A model generated the notes under the pieces. The model was not told the DNA's origin. It searched no databases and was given only the letters and a program-made list of their open reading frames with translations. The position numbers and the translations under genes were made by a program. From Thermohalobaculum sp039184865 (GTDB lineage Bacteria; Pseudomonadota; Alphaproteobacteria; Rhodobacterales; Rhodobacteraceae): a DNA stretch of 64,000 nt. Each line of letters begins with the position of its first letter. The first letter of the stretch is position 1. The stretch covers positions 1 through 64,000 of the forward strand of contig JBCDAV010000009.1 in NCBI GenBank assembly GCA_039184865.1. Direction: 5' to 3'. Shown one piece after another: positions 7,055 to 16,735 of the stretch.

Positions 7055-10000
7055 TTACGGCCCGAAGCTGAACTGGTCCTCGTCGAGGTCGACGGCGCTG
7101 ACGCCCGCCACGACCACCAGCACCTCCGAGCCCGACCGCACCACGGCGTCCGAACCGCTGTCGAGGATCGTGAGATCGGCGAACGCAAGCCCGGTCGTGT
7201 CGAGGTTGATGACATCGGTCCCGGTCTCGAAATCCTGGATCAGATCGATGCCGTCGCCGAGCCGGTAGAGGAAGGTGTCGGCTCCTGCTCCGCCCTCGAG
7301 GATGTCATTGTCGGCTCCGCCATCCAGCGTGTCGTCCCCGGCCTTGCCGACCAGCCGGTCGGTTCCGGCCAGCCCCTGAAGGACGTTTGCATCGGCGTTG
7401 CCCGACAGCAGGTTCGCCACGGCATTGCCCGTCAGGTCGAGATCGCCGGTCCCGGTGATCGCGCCGGTTTCAACATTGTCGCCCAGCGTGAGGTCCGTTC
7501 GGGTGTAGACGCTGTCGTTGCCCTCATCGGCCTGCTCCACGATCGTCGTGTCCTCGTCGTAGACGTAGTAGCGGTCGTCGCCGGGTCCGCCGACCAGCGT
7601 CGCCGAGCCGAGGAACACGCGCAGCAGATCGTTGCCTTCGAGGCCGCGGACCTCGAGCGGCCCGGTCGACTGGCTCAGGATATCGTTGCCCGCGGTGCCG
7701 GTGACGACCGGCGGGGCCGGGTCCAAGGGCGCGATGAAATCGGCGCTCGTCACATCGCCCAGCGACGTGTTCAGGACCGTCAGCATGCCGAGGCCATGCT
7801 GGACCTGCACGTGCGATCCGGCCTGATTGAGCAACAGGTCGGACACGCCCAGACCGAGGCCGGTGAGATCGATCAGATCGCTCCCATCCTCGAAATCGAG
7901 GATCAGGTCGACCCCGGCCGACAGGGCGAAGACATCCGCCCCCGAGCCGCCCTCGAGGATGTCGTTGCCACCGGCACCGTCCAGCGTGTCGTTGCCTGCG
8001 TTGCCGTCGAGGCGATCATTGCCTTGCTGGCCGGTGAGCGTGTTGTCCCCGCCATTGCCGTCGATCCAGGTTCCGGTCGTCGAGGCCGTCACGGCGAGAT
8101 CGGCGGTTCCCGTCAGGTTCGCCGCTTCGATGTGATCGCCGAGCACGATGGATGCCTCGGTGAAGACCCGGTCATAGCCACCGCCCGCCGCCTCAATCAC
8201 CACGTCGGTCGCACTTTCCACGAAGAACCGGTCGTCCCCGGCGCCGCCGTCCATCGTGTCCGAACCCGCCTCACCCAGAAGCGTGTCGTTTCCGGCATCG
8301 CCGAACAGCGTGTCGTCGCCCGCACCGCCGACGATGAAATCGTCATCCTCGCCGCCATAGATCAGGTCGGCGTCGGCGCCGCCCGAGAGCACGTCGTTGC
8401 CCTCGCCGCCGGTCAGCGTGTCATTGCCCTCGCCGCCCGAGATGGCATCGGTGCCGAGCCCGCCATACACATCGTCGTCGCCGATCCCGGCGATGATGAT
8501 ATCGATACCATCGTTGCCCTTGATGGTGTTGGCTTCGTCATTGCCGGTCAGCAGATCGTCATGCGCCGAGCCGAGAATGTTCTCGAAGCTGGTGATCCGG
8601 TCGCCGACCGCGTCGCCGCCATCGGCACTCGCCAGCGCGAGATCGATGATCACCCCGGCCGAGGAGGACTCGTAGGACAGGGTGTCGATGCCCTCGCCGC
8701 CATACATGAAGTCGGCGCCGACGCCGCCCTCGACGGTGTCGTTGCCTTCGCCGCCTTCCAGCCGGTCGCCGCCTTCGCCGCCATAGAGGCCGTCATCTCC
8801 GCCGAGCCCGCGCAGCGTATCGGCGCCGTCCTCGCCATCGAAGCGATCGGCGAAAGCACCGCCGGTGAACTGGTCCGCGCCAGAGCCGCCGATGATGTTC
8901 CAGTGCTCGACGCCGAAGGTCGCGAGGCGGGTGTTCGTCTCGAAGGTTCCGCTGCGGTAGCGCGCCGCGAAGGATCCGTCGCCCGCCGTGACGTTCAGGT
9001 TCGCGGTGATGTTGCTCCAGTCGAAGCTGACCGTGTCCGTGCCGCCCGCCAGGTTGATCGTGATCGGCCGCGAACTGTCGCCGAAGATCAGCGCATCGCC
9101 CATGAAGTGATCGTCGCCGTCGCCGCCATCCCAACGTGGAATGCTGCCGAGATTGGTCAGGCCGAAGAACACGCCGCGCTGATCAAGCATGTCATTGCCA
9201 GACCCGGTCAGCAGATCGACCATCTCGACGTTTTCCCAGGTCGTCTCGACCGACGTTCCGGCATTGATCGTGATCGGACCTGACTGGCTGTCGAGCAGCG
9301 AGAGTTCGAAGTCGAGCGCGAGATCGCTGCCGTCCGAGGCCAATATGTCGGCAACGACGAAATCGTCGCCGCCGCCGCCTGCGTCGATCGAGAAGCCGCC
9401 GAGGCCCATGAAGATCCGGTCGCGCCCGTCGCCGGTGTCGAAGACGTCATGGTCGTCGCCGCCGTAAAGCACATCGTTTCCGGCACCCGTTGCGATGTCC
9501 CAGCGCTCCACGCCTGAGGTCGCAACGGTGGTCGAGGTCTCGAACGTGCCGGACCGGTAGCGACCCGAGATCGTTCCACTACCGGACGTCATCAGGATGT
9601 TTCCGGTAACATTGCTGACATCCCAGGAGAACGTGTCGGTGCCTTCGCCCAGCGCAATGAGAACCGGCAACGAAGTGGAGCCGAACAAAAGACTGTCGCC
9701 GATGAAGTGGTCATCGCCCGCGCCCGCATCCCAGCGCGGACGCGATCCCTGATTCGTTATACCGAAGTAGACGTCGGTCGTGTCCAGTGTATCGTTGCCC
9801 GAACCTGTTTCCAGATCGAGCAGCTCGACGTTGACCCAGGTCGTCTCGACCGCGGTCCCTGCATTCGTGACAACCGCCGAGCCCTGCGTGTCGAGCAGCT
9901 TCAGATTGAAGTCGAGGCCGAGATCCGTGCCATCGGACGCGAAGATGTCCGCCTGCACGAAGTCGTCGCCTCCGGCTCCCGCATCGACATATCCGCCGCC

Positions 10001-13000
10001 AAGACCCATGAAGATCCGGTCCCGGCCTTCGCCAGACACAAACCGGTCCTCGAAATCGCCGCCATAAAGGACGTCGGACTGCGTGCCTGACGTGACGTCC
10101 CAGACCTCGGCGCCCGTCACGATCACATTCGCAATGCTGCCGGTTCCGCCGGTGATGAGACCGCTCACCGGGTCCATGTTCACGACATTCGTCGCGAGGC
10201 TCCAGTCGAGGGTGAGCTTGTCGAATCCTTCGCCCAGATTGATCCGAACCGGCAGAGACGACGACCCGTAAACGCCGGTATCGCCGATGAAATGGTCGTC
10301 CCCGCCATTTGCGTCCCAGCGCCCGACCATCCCCTGGTTCGTGGCGCCGAAGTACACGCCGGTTGCGTCCAGCGTGTCGTTGCCCGATCCGGTCTCGAGA
10401 TCGAGCAGTTCGATGCCTTCCCAGGACATCTCGACGGCCGTCCCGGCATTGGTGACGACCGGACCCGACTGCGTGTCGAACAGTGTGAGGTTGAAATCGA
10501 GGCCGAGATCCGTGCCGTCGGTCGTGAAGATGTCGGCCTGTACGAAGTCGCCGCCATCGCTGCCCGCATGCACGGTGCCGCCGCCGAGACCCGCCCAGAT
10601 GCGGTCGCGCCCGTCGCCGGATACGAACCTGTCGGCCTCGTCGCCGCCGTAGAGGATGTCGTCGTTCGAACCAGAGGTGATGTCCCAGACTTCCGCGCCC
10701 GTGACGATGACGTGGGCGACCGTCGAGGTTCCGCCGGTGATCAGACCGCTCACCTCGTTCATGGTCACGTTGTTGGTGGCGAGCGCCCAGTCGAGCGTGA
10801 GCCGGTCGAAACCGTCGGCCAGATTGATGATCACCGGGAGCGACGACACTCCGTAGACGCCGGTGTCGCCGATGAAGTGATCGTCGCCGCCATTGGCGTC
10901 CCAGCGCCCGACCATCCCCTGGTTCGTGGCGCCAAAGAACACCCCGGTCGTGTCCAGCGTGTCGTTGCCAGCCCCGGTTTCGAGATCGATGAGCTCGATC
11001 CCCTCCCACGAGCTTTCGACCGCGGTTCCGGCATTGGTGATCACCGGGCCCGACTGCGTGTCGAGCAGCGTGAGATTGAAGTCGAGGCCGAGGTCGGTGC
11101 CGTCCGAGGTGAAGATGTCGGCCTGAACGAAGTCTCCGCCATCGCTGCCGAGATGGTAGGTTCCGCCCGAAAGACCGCCCCAGACCCTGTCGCGGCCGTC
11201 GCCCGTGACGAAGCGGTCTTCCAGATCGCCGCCATAGAGAATGTCGTCCCGCGTGCCCGAGACGATGTCCCATTGCTCGACGCTGGTGACGTTCATGACC
11301 GAATTGAGCTGCGACCCGCCGGAGAAGAAGCCCCCGCGCAACTCGCCTGTCGCCGGGTTGTAGGTCACCGCGTTGGTGATCCCGCCCCAGTCGAGCGTCA
11401 GCTTGTCGGTGCCCTCGCCGAAGGCGATCACGATGGGACGCGACGAGTCGCCGAAGATCAGGCTGTCTCCGATGAAGTGGTCGTCGCCAGCGCCGGCATC
11501 CCAGCGCGGAAAGACACCGGTGTTCAGCAGGCCGAAGTAGACGTCCGTCTGGTCGAGCGTGTCATTGCCGCTGCCTGTCTGAAGGTCTAGCAGGTCGACG
11601 CCTTCCCATATTGTCTCGATCGGGGTTCCGGCGTTGACCGTCACGGCGCCGCTGTGCGTATCGAGGATCTTCAGGGTGAAGTCGAGGCCGAGATCCGAGC
11701 CGTCCGGCATCAGGATATCGGCCTGAACGAAGTCCGACGCACCGTCGCTGCCGCCGCCCGCGACGCCGCCGATAAAGACGCCGCCGCCCAGGCCGCCATA
11801 GATCCTGTCCTGGCCCAGGCCCGCTTCGAACCTGTCCGAGTGATCGCCGCCATAGAGCTGGTCGTCACCATCGGCCGAGGTGATGTCGAAGATTTCGACA
11901 TTCTCCAGCAGTGCCGTGCGGTTCGGGTTCGTGCTGGTGCGGTAGGAGTAACCTATTGCGGTATCGTCTGTGCGGAAGACATTCTCGGTGGTCCCCGACC
12001 AGTCGAGGACGATCGTGTCCAGCCCGGCGCCGCCGTCAAAGCGAGTGAACGTCGAGCCGGAGAACGTCAGGTAGCCGGCATCGTCACCGTCTCCACCATA
12101 AATGATATCGGTACCACTGACGCCGCCGTAGAGGACGTCGCTGCCCTCATGGCCGAACAGCGTCTGGCTGCCCGCGCCGCCGGTGATGACGTTGTCCAGC
12201 GTGTTTCCGTCGATCGTGGCGCTGCCGGAGTCGATGATCGTCAGGTCCTCGACCCCGCCGCCGTCGAGACGCATGTCCCAGCTTGCGAAGCCATTGGCGG
12301 CAAGCTCGATCAGGTCGTCGCCTTCGCCAATCGCTTCGACCACCCGGTCGCCGGTTGTCTCGACCCGGTAGACGTCATCGCCGCCGTTCCCGGTCAGCAG
12401 ATCGGCGCCGCCGAGGCCGTCCAGCGTGTTGCCGACCGCGTTCCCGGTGATCGTGTTGGCCAGCGAGTTACCGGTACCATTGACCGCCGTTCCGGTCAGG
12501 ATCAGGTCATTGAGGTTCGCGTTCGTCGCGAAGGAGAAGTCGACCGACGAGCGCACGAGGTCGATGCCCGTGCCGATCTCGGTGACGATATCGGCGACAT
12601 CGTCGACGATGTAGGTGTCGCTGCCATTGCCGCCGACCAGCGTATCCGCACCGGTGCCGCCGTCGATCAGGTCGGCCCCGTCTCCGCCAACCAGAAGATC
12701 GTTGCCGGCCAGTCCGAACAGGCTGTCGTCCAGCCCGCCGCCGCGCAGGGTGTTGCCGGTATCATCTCCGGTCAGCGTGTCGTTGAAGGCCGACCCCTCG
12801 ACGACTTCGATGCCGTCGAAGGCGTCACCGGCTTCCTCGCCGCCGGTCCCCACATGCACGCCCTCGATGACCATGGTGGCGAGATCGATCTCGACCGCGC
12901 TGGCGGCGTTCTCGTAGGTCGCCGTATCGGTGCCGAGACCGCCATAGATCAGGTCGGCACCATCGCGGCCCTCGAGCAGATCGTCGCCGATGCCGCCGAT

Positions 13001-16000
13001 GAGCGTCTGGGAGATTTCGTTGCCCTGCAGGTTCAGGCCCGAGCTCTGCGCCGGATCGACCGAGATCTTGCGGATGTTCTCGCCCGTCGGCAGGACGTAG
13101 TCCGACATCGCGACGACCTCGCCGATCCCGTTCGTGCTGATGATGTCGCCGAGGTCGTCGACATGGAACTCGGTCAGGCCGGTGCCGCCGAACATCTGGT
13201 CGATCCCGGTGCCGCCGATCAACACGGCGCGTATGCCGTCGCCGCCGTAGATGATGTCCGCGCCGCCGCGTCCGTCGAGCGTGCTTTCATCGACGAAAGA
13301 AGCCAGCACGTTGTCGAGCGCGTTGCCGGTGCCTTGCTGCGCGGCCCTCTCGATCCAGAGCTGCTCGATGTCGCCGGTCGGCTCGAGCGACCAGTCCAGC
13401 GAGGCGATGATCAGGTCGGTGCCGCCGTCGGTGCGAACCTCGCCGAAGCGGTTCTCGTCGACGATGTCGCCGATATTGTCGACGGCATAGATGTCGTCGC
13501 CCTCGGCGCCGACCAGCGTGTCGGCCCCGCCGCGCCCGTCGAGCGTGTCGTTGCCGGAGTTGCCGGCCAAAAGCTCCCCCAGCGCGCCGCCTGTCAGGCT
13601 GTCATTGCCCGACAGGCCGATCAGGTTCACGCCGGTGTCGTCGCCGGTCAGCGTGTCGTCGTGGTTCGACCCCTGCAGGATCTCGATTCCGGCGAACACG
13701 TCGCCCTGGGCATCGCCGCCGGTGGCCGTCCCGAGCGCGAAATTGACCGAGACCCCCGCCGTCGAACTGATGTAGCTGGCGAGGTCCGTGTCGGCGCCGC
13801 CATAGATGATGTCCGCGCCCGCGCCGCCTTCGATGATGTCGCCACCGGCGCCGCCTTCGATGGTGTCGTTGCCGCCGAGGCCTATGATGATGTCGTCCTC
13901 GGTCCCGCCATCGAGCGAGTCCGCGGCGGCACCTCCTTGAAGCAGATCGAAGCCCGCGTCGCCTGTAAGCGTGGCAGACACGTTCAGCGACGCATCCAGC
14001 GCAAGCTGATCGGCGCCCGCACCTCCCGCAGCCGAGATCGCGGTGGTCCCGGAGAACGTCTCGGTGTTGCCGAGCACCTCGACCAGCACGCCGCCCGAGA
14101 TCCCGCTGACAAACGCGTATTCGTCGCCATCGGTGGTGTCGGGGATCAGCCGGTCGCCCGCCAGCGGGCCGGTCTTGATCGTCAGGACGCCGCTGGACTG
14201 GTCCGCGATTGCGCTGGTTTGCGTCCCGGCATCGGGCAGGGCGGCCCCGTCGAACGAGAAGCTGGCCAGCGTGAGGCGCGGCGAGGCGAGCCGGAACAGC
14301 TCCGCGCCCGCGATCTCGACGCCGAGCGACAGGGCCGCGGTGATCGCGCCGGAAACGTCGAACAGCGAGAACGGGTTCTGGGCCAGCGCCGCGGCGAACT
14401 CGTCGGCGTAGAGCCTGCCGGGCGTCGTCTGCAGCGCGTCCGCCAGATCGAGCAGGATCGTGCCCTCGATATCGCCGGAGCCGTAGACGCTGGCGATCAG
14501 CGCATCCAGCGCCACGCCAAGCGCGATCCCTGCGGAGAACTCGACCTCTGGACCGGCCCCGTCGATGATGTAGAGGCCATCGATGGCGTTGCCCTCGGCA
14601 AGCCCCGACGTGTCGTAGCCGAAGGCCAGATCGAACGCGACGCCGAGCGAGCCGCCGATGATCGCCGAGATGCCCGGGAAGACCGGAATCGACACGATGG
14701 ACGGATCATCGACGCTGAAGCCGAACTCGGGGAAATCGACCTCGATCAGATCGGCAGCGCCGCCGAGCAGCAGCGATATCACCTGGTCCGGGTCTGTCAG
14801 GATCGGCAAGGTGATCGCGGTGCCGTCGACGATCTCCTGGAAGGTATCGCGCCCGGTTTCGCCCGGCGCGCCGGCGTCCCAGCCCAGCCCCTGCAAGCCT
14901 GCGATCGCCGTGTCCACCGAGTCGACCAGCCCGCCGAACTGCGTCGGTGTCTGGGCGAGATCGAACAGCGCATCGCGGATGTCGGTGCCGGTATCGAAGG
15001 CGAAGTCGCCGAATTCGAGCAGCGCGCTCTCGAATTCGTTGTCGTTGAAGAACCCGGCCCAGGCGACGATGTCCTGCGCGAGCTGGATCGCCTCTTCGAT
15101 TGGAGCGAGATCCAGATCCGGCGCGGCCAGCGCGAGCAGATCCAGCAGGTTGACCTTGCCGTCGCCCGAGACGTCGAGCAGCGTCTCCCAGTCCTCGAGG
15201 ATCTTCAGCGCCGAGATGTCGGTGGTCAGCACCGAAAGCGCGATCTGGATGGGCTCGAGGATCTGCGCGAGCGTGGTGAAGACGGGCTGCAGGAAGTCGT
15301 CGATGAAACTGCCGAGATCCATCGTGACCTCGTTCAGCGTCACCGTCGGGACGTTGCCGAAGCTGACATTCGTATCCGTGGGATCGATCGTGGCGCTTAT
15401 GAACTCCCAGTCGACGTTCAGCACCGCGCTGACGCTGGGCAGCGCCTGGGTGCCGAGATCTGCGGCGAGATCTATGTCGAGATCGGCGACCGCGCTGATC
15501 TCGGCGACGAGGCTGACGGCCTCGCCCGCGCGCAGCTTGCCGTCCGCGTCGATCAGATCGACGTTGATGTCGCCGGTCAGGCCCGAGCCGGCATCTGTCG
15601 CCGAAAAGTTCAGGGCACCGAAGGGCGTGGTCGTGTTCGCATCGAGCGCGGCGTTGCTGATCGCGACATCAAGGATCAGGTCATCGCTCGTCGTGTCGAG
15701 GAAGAAGCCGTCGGCGTCGAACCCGAAATCGAGGGTTGCAGAGAGATCCAGCGCGACATCGGCGGACCCGGCGACGCTGAGGGCCAGACCGGGCAGGCCG
15801 AAATCACTGGCCAGTGCGAGTTGGGTCGCGCTGGTGCGCGAAAGGCCGTAGCCGAAAGTGAACCCGTCGGCGGTCTCACTGACGCTCACCGAACTGCCGA
15901 GCCCTGCATTCGTCAGGGCCGTGTTGATCGCGTTCTCGATCTCGCCAGCGCTGTGCCCGGCGACGTCCTGAAGCGTCGCGAGCCCCGCCAGCAATGCCGT

Positions 16001-16177
16001 GCGCAAGGCCGAGATTGCCGTGAGCGCGGCATCGTCGGCACTGTGTCCGGCTTGCAGGCCGGTGCCGATCAGCGGCAGGTTTTCTGCCAGGACCTGCGCG
16101 GCGAGCGCGGTGTCCAACGCCCCCAGGGCGCTTTGAAGTTCCGTTTCGAATTGCCGGATGTCAGCAAGCGCAATCAT
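7055..16177 (-). CDS. Giant RTX (hemolysin-type calcium-binding repeat) protein, 3,040 aa
   Basis: Predicted type I-secreted surface or extracellular protein. Residues 1 to about 680 are non-RTX, acidic and rich in Ala/Leu/Asp, with one EF-hand-like stretch (DVSGDGKVNLLDLL). From there on come many GGxGxDxLx nonapeptide blocks that bind calcium in the family. Five tandem ~195-aa modules occupy 8,885-11,865. The last ~400 residues (7,058-8,260) are paralogous to the end of the 2,586-aa protein at 32,113 and probably contain the secretion signal. Start chosen at the ATG at 16177, preceded by GAGGGGG; an upstream in-frame TTG has no such site. No type I exporter genes are in the window. Role (adhesin, biofilm, S-layer-like) is inference. 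Confidence 0.9.
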   Translation of the reverse strand: MIALADIRQFETELQSALGALDTALAAQVLAENLPLIGTGLQAGHSADDAALTAISALRTALLAGLATLQDVAGHSAGEIENAINTALTNAGLGSSVSVSETADGFTFGYGLSRTSATQLALASDFGLPGLALSVAGSADVALDLSATLDFGFDADGFFLDTTSDDLILDVAISNAALDANTTTPFGALNFSATDAGSGLTGDINVDLIDADGKLRAGEAVSLVAEISAVADLDIDLAADLGTQALPSVSAVLNVDWEFISATIDPTDTNVSFGNVPTVTLNEVTMDLGSFIDDFLQPVFTTLAQILEPIQIALSVLTTDISALKILEDWETLLDVSGDGKVNLLDLLALAAPDLDLAPIEEAIQLAQDIVAWAGFFNDNEFESALLEFGDFAFDTGTDIRDALFDLAQTPTQFGGLVDSVDTAIAGLQGLGWDAGAPGETGRDTFQEIVDGTAITLPILTDPDQVISLLLGGAADLIEVDFPEFGFSVDDPSIVSIPVFPGISAIIGGSLGVAFDLAFGYDTSGLAEGNAIDGLYIIDGAGPEVEFSAGIALGVALDALIASVYGSGDIEGTILLDLADALQTTPGRLYADEFAAALAQNPFSLFDVSGAITAALSLGVEIAGAELFRLASPRLTLASFSFDGAALPDAGTQTSAIADQSSGVLTIKTGPLAGDRLIPDTTDGDEYAFVSGISGGVLVEVLGNTETFSGTTAISAAGGAGADQLALDASLNVSATLTGDAGFDLLQGGAAADSLDGGTEDDIIIGLGGNDTIEGGAGGDIIEGGAGADIIYGGADTDLASYISSTAGVSVNFALGTATGGDAQGDVFAGIEILQGSNHDDTLTGDDTGVNLIGLSGNDSLTGGALGELLAGNSGNDTLDGRGGADTLVGAEGDDIYAVDNIGDIVDENRFGEVRTDGGTDLIIASLDWSLEPTGDIEQLWIERAAQQGTGNALDNVLASFVDESTLDGRGGADIIYGGDGIRAVLIGGTGIDQMFGGTGLTEFHVDDLGDIISTNGIGEVVAMSDYVLPTGENIRKISVDPAQSSGLNLQGNEISQTLIGGIGDDLLEGRDGADLIYGGLGTDTATYENAASAVEIDLATMVIEGVHVGTGGEEAGDAFDGIEVVEGSAFNDTLTGDDTGNTLRGGGLDDSLFGLAGNDLLVGGDGADLIDGGTGADTLVGGNGSDTYIVDDVADIVTEIGTGIDLVRSSVDFSFATNANLNDLILTGTAVNGTGNSLANTITGNAVGNTLDGLGGADLLTGNGGDDVYRVETTGDRVVEAIGEGDDLIELAANGFASWDMRLDGGGVEDLTIIDSGSATIDGNTLDNVITGGAGSQTLFGHEGSDVLYGGVSGTDIIYGGDGDDAGYLTFSGSTFTRFDGGAGLDTIVLDWSGTTENVFRTDDTAIGYSYRTSTNPNRTALLENVEIFDITSADGDDQLYGGDHSDRFEAGLGQDRIYGGLGGGVFIGGVAGGGSDGASDFVQADILMPDGSDLGLDFTLKILDTHSGAVTVNAGTPIETIWEGVDLLDLQTGSGNDTLDQTDVYFGLLNTGVFPRWDAGAGDDHFIGDSLIFGDSSRPIVIAFGEGTDKLTLDWGGITNAVTYNPATGELRGGFFSGGSQLNSVMNVTSVEQWDIVSGTRDDILYGGDLEDRFVTGDGRDRVWGGLSGGTYHLGSDGGDFVQADIFTSDGTDLGLDFNLTLLDTQSGPVITNAGTAVESSWEGIELIDLETGAGNDTLDTTGVFFGATNQGMVGRWDANGGDDHFIGDTGVYGVSSLPVIINLADGFDRLTLDWALATNNVTMNEVSGLITGGTSTVAHVIVTGAEVWDITSGSNDDILYGGDEADRFVSGDGRDRIWAGLGGGTVHAGSDGGDFVQADIFTTDGTDLGLDFNLTLFDTQSGPVVTNAGTAVEMSWEGIELLDLETGSGNDTLDATGVYFGATNQGMVGRWDANGGDDHFIGDTGVYGSSSLPVRINLGEGFDKLTLDWSLATNVVNMDPVSGLITGGTGSIANVIVTGAEVWDVTSGTQSDVLYGGDFEDRFVSGEGRDRIFMGLGGGYVDAGAGGDDFVQADIFASDGTDLGLDFNLKLLDTQGSAVVTNAGTAVETTWVNVELLDLETGSGNDTLDTTDVYFGITNQGSRPRWDAGAGDDHFIGDSLLFGSTSLPVLIALGEGTDTFSWDVSNVTGNILMTSGSGTISGRYRSGTFETSTTVATSGVERWDIATGAGNDVLYGGDDHDVFDTGDGRDRIFMGLGGFSIDAGGGGDDFVVADILASDGSDLALDFELSLLDSQSGPITINAGTSVETTWENVEMVDLLTGSGNDMLDQRGVFFGLTNLGSIPRWDGGDGDDHFMGDALIFGDSSRPITINLAGGTDTVSFDWSNITANLNVTAGDGSFAARYRSGTFETNTRLATFGVEHWNIIGGSGADQFTGGAFADRFDGEDGADTLRGLGGDDGLYGGEGGDRLEGGEGNDTVEGGVGADFMYGGEGIDTLSYESSSAGVIIDLALASADGGDAVGDRITSFENILGSAHDDLLTGNDEANTIKGNDGIDIIIAGIGDDDVYGGLGTDAISGGEGNDTLTGGEGNDVLSGGADADLIYGGEDDDFIVGGAGDDTLFGDAGNDTLLGEAGSDTMDGGAGDDRFFVESATDVVIEAAGGGYDRVFTEASIVLGDHIEAANLTGTADLAVTASTTGTWIDGNGGDNTLTGQQGNDRLDGNAGNDTLDGAGGNDILEGGSGADVFALSAGVDLILDFEDGSDLIDLTGLGLGVSDLLLNQAGSHVQVQHGLGMLTVLNTSLGDVTSADFIAPLDPAPPVVTGTAGNDILSQSTGPLEVRGLEGNDLLRVFLGSATLVGGPGDDRYYVYDEDTTIVEQADEGNDSVYTRTDLTLGDNVETGAITGTGDLDLTGNAVANLLSGNADANVLQGLAGTDRLVGKAGDDTLDGGADNDILEGGAGADTFLYRLGDGIDLIQDFETGTDVINLDTTGLAFADLTILDSGSDAVVRSGSEVLVVVAGVSAVDLDEDQFSFGP
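7058..8260 (-). repeat. Paralogous C-terminal RTX domain, copy 1 (inverted relative to copy 2)
   Basis: About 400 C-terminal residues share the same series of blocks with 38,680-39,870 on the other strand: NNTLTGQQG-type, GNAGNDTLDG, NDILEGG, DLILDFEDG, PPVVTGTAG, DDRYYVY and the terminal ELDExQFxF-like end. The two copies lie 31 kb apart in opposite orientation. Confidence 0.8.
8885..11865 (-). repeat. Five tandem ~195-aa modules inside the giant RTX protein
   Basis: Each module contains, in order, DFVQADI (DFVVADI in the last), DGTDLGLDFNL, DTQSGP, NAGTxVE, W, DLETGSGNDTLD, FGxTNxG, RWDxxxGDDHFIGD, SSLPV or SSRPI, LDW and WDI with YGGD at the join. The DFVQADI positions fall near 11,726, 11,122, 10,535, 9,956 and 9,355, giving periods of about 580-604 bp. 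Confidence 0.9.
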
Positions 16178-16735
16178 CGGTTTCCCCCTCGTCAATCACA
16201 CAACCGGCTGTTTTCGTTGACACCTTTTGCGACACCGAATGCCTGCGCCGCCCCCACGGTGCTGACAGTCATTGCAATAATCCGGGTACTAGGCCGCTCG
16301 AGAATCCTGAATGGGATTCGGAGCGAGGATTACTTCGGGTCGGGGTATCCTCTTCTTACAACCTGTTCGCGCGCAGCGTTGCGATGATCAAATCCCGAAA
16401 GACGAGAACGGGTCCCGGACAAAAACGTCCGAACTGACCATGTGTTCCAGTCCGGTGACCACCCAGCGCCACGGCACTGCTTTAACACAGTCGAAACCGG
16501 TTTGGTGTGCTGAAAATCACTTGCGGCGCGCTTTTCAGCCAGCGGTTGCGAGCGGACGTTCGGCCATGCCTGAAGAGCCTGCGACGCATGGAACTGACCG
16601 ATCCGGCGGACGTCCTGCCACCTCACCGGATCGCCGGATCATATCGGTCGCAGTCGATGGCCTGCTTGATCTTGCGAACAAAAAAGCCCGGACGAGGAGA
16701 CCCCGCCCGGGCATGGTATCACGCCGGTGTCCCGG
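16178..16735. other. Intergenic region upstream of the giant RTX gene
   Basis: 558 bp between the RTX start and the katG stop, both genes on the minus strand. It contains the katG terminator (16680-16712) and presumably the RTX promoter, which I cannot place. Confidence 0.5.
16680..16712 (-). terminator. Intrinsic terminator of katG
   Basis: On the minus strand GCCCGG pairs with CCGGGC around a 15-nt loop and is followed by six T residues. It begins 24 nt after the katG stop codon. Confidence 0.88.

Noticed and set aside
16178..16195. TTG start giving six extra residues on the giant RTX protein
   Set aside because: The GAGGGGG ribosome site is correctly spaced for the ATG at 16177, not for the TTG.
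6902..16387. Very long plus-strand open frames opposite the giant RTX gene (up to about 1,577 codons)
   Set aside because: They mirror the GGxGxD codon pattern of the minus-strand gene; high GC and repeated codons suppress stops in the opposite frames. Their translations are rich in Arg/Val/Ala/Asp without domains or ribosome sites.
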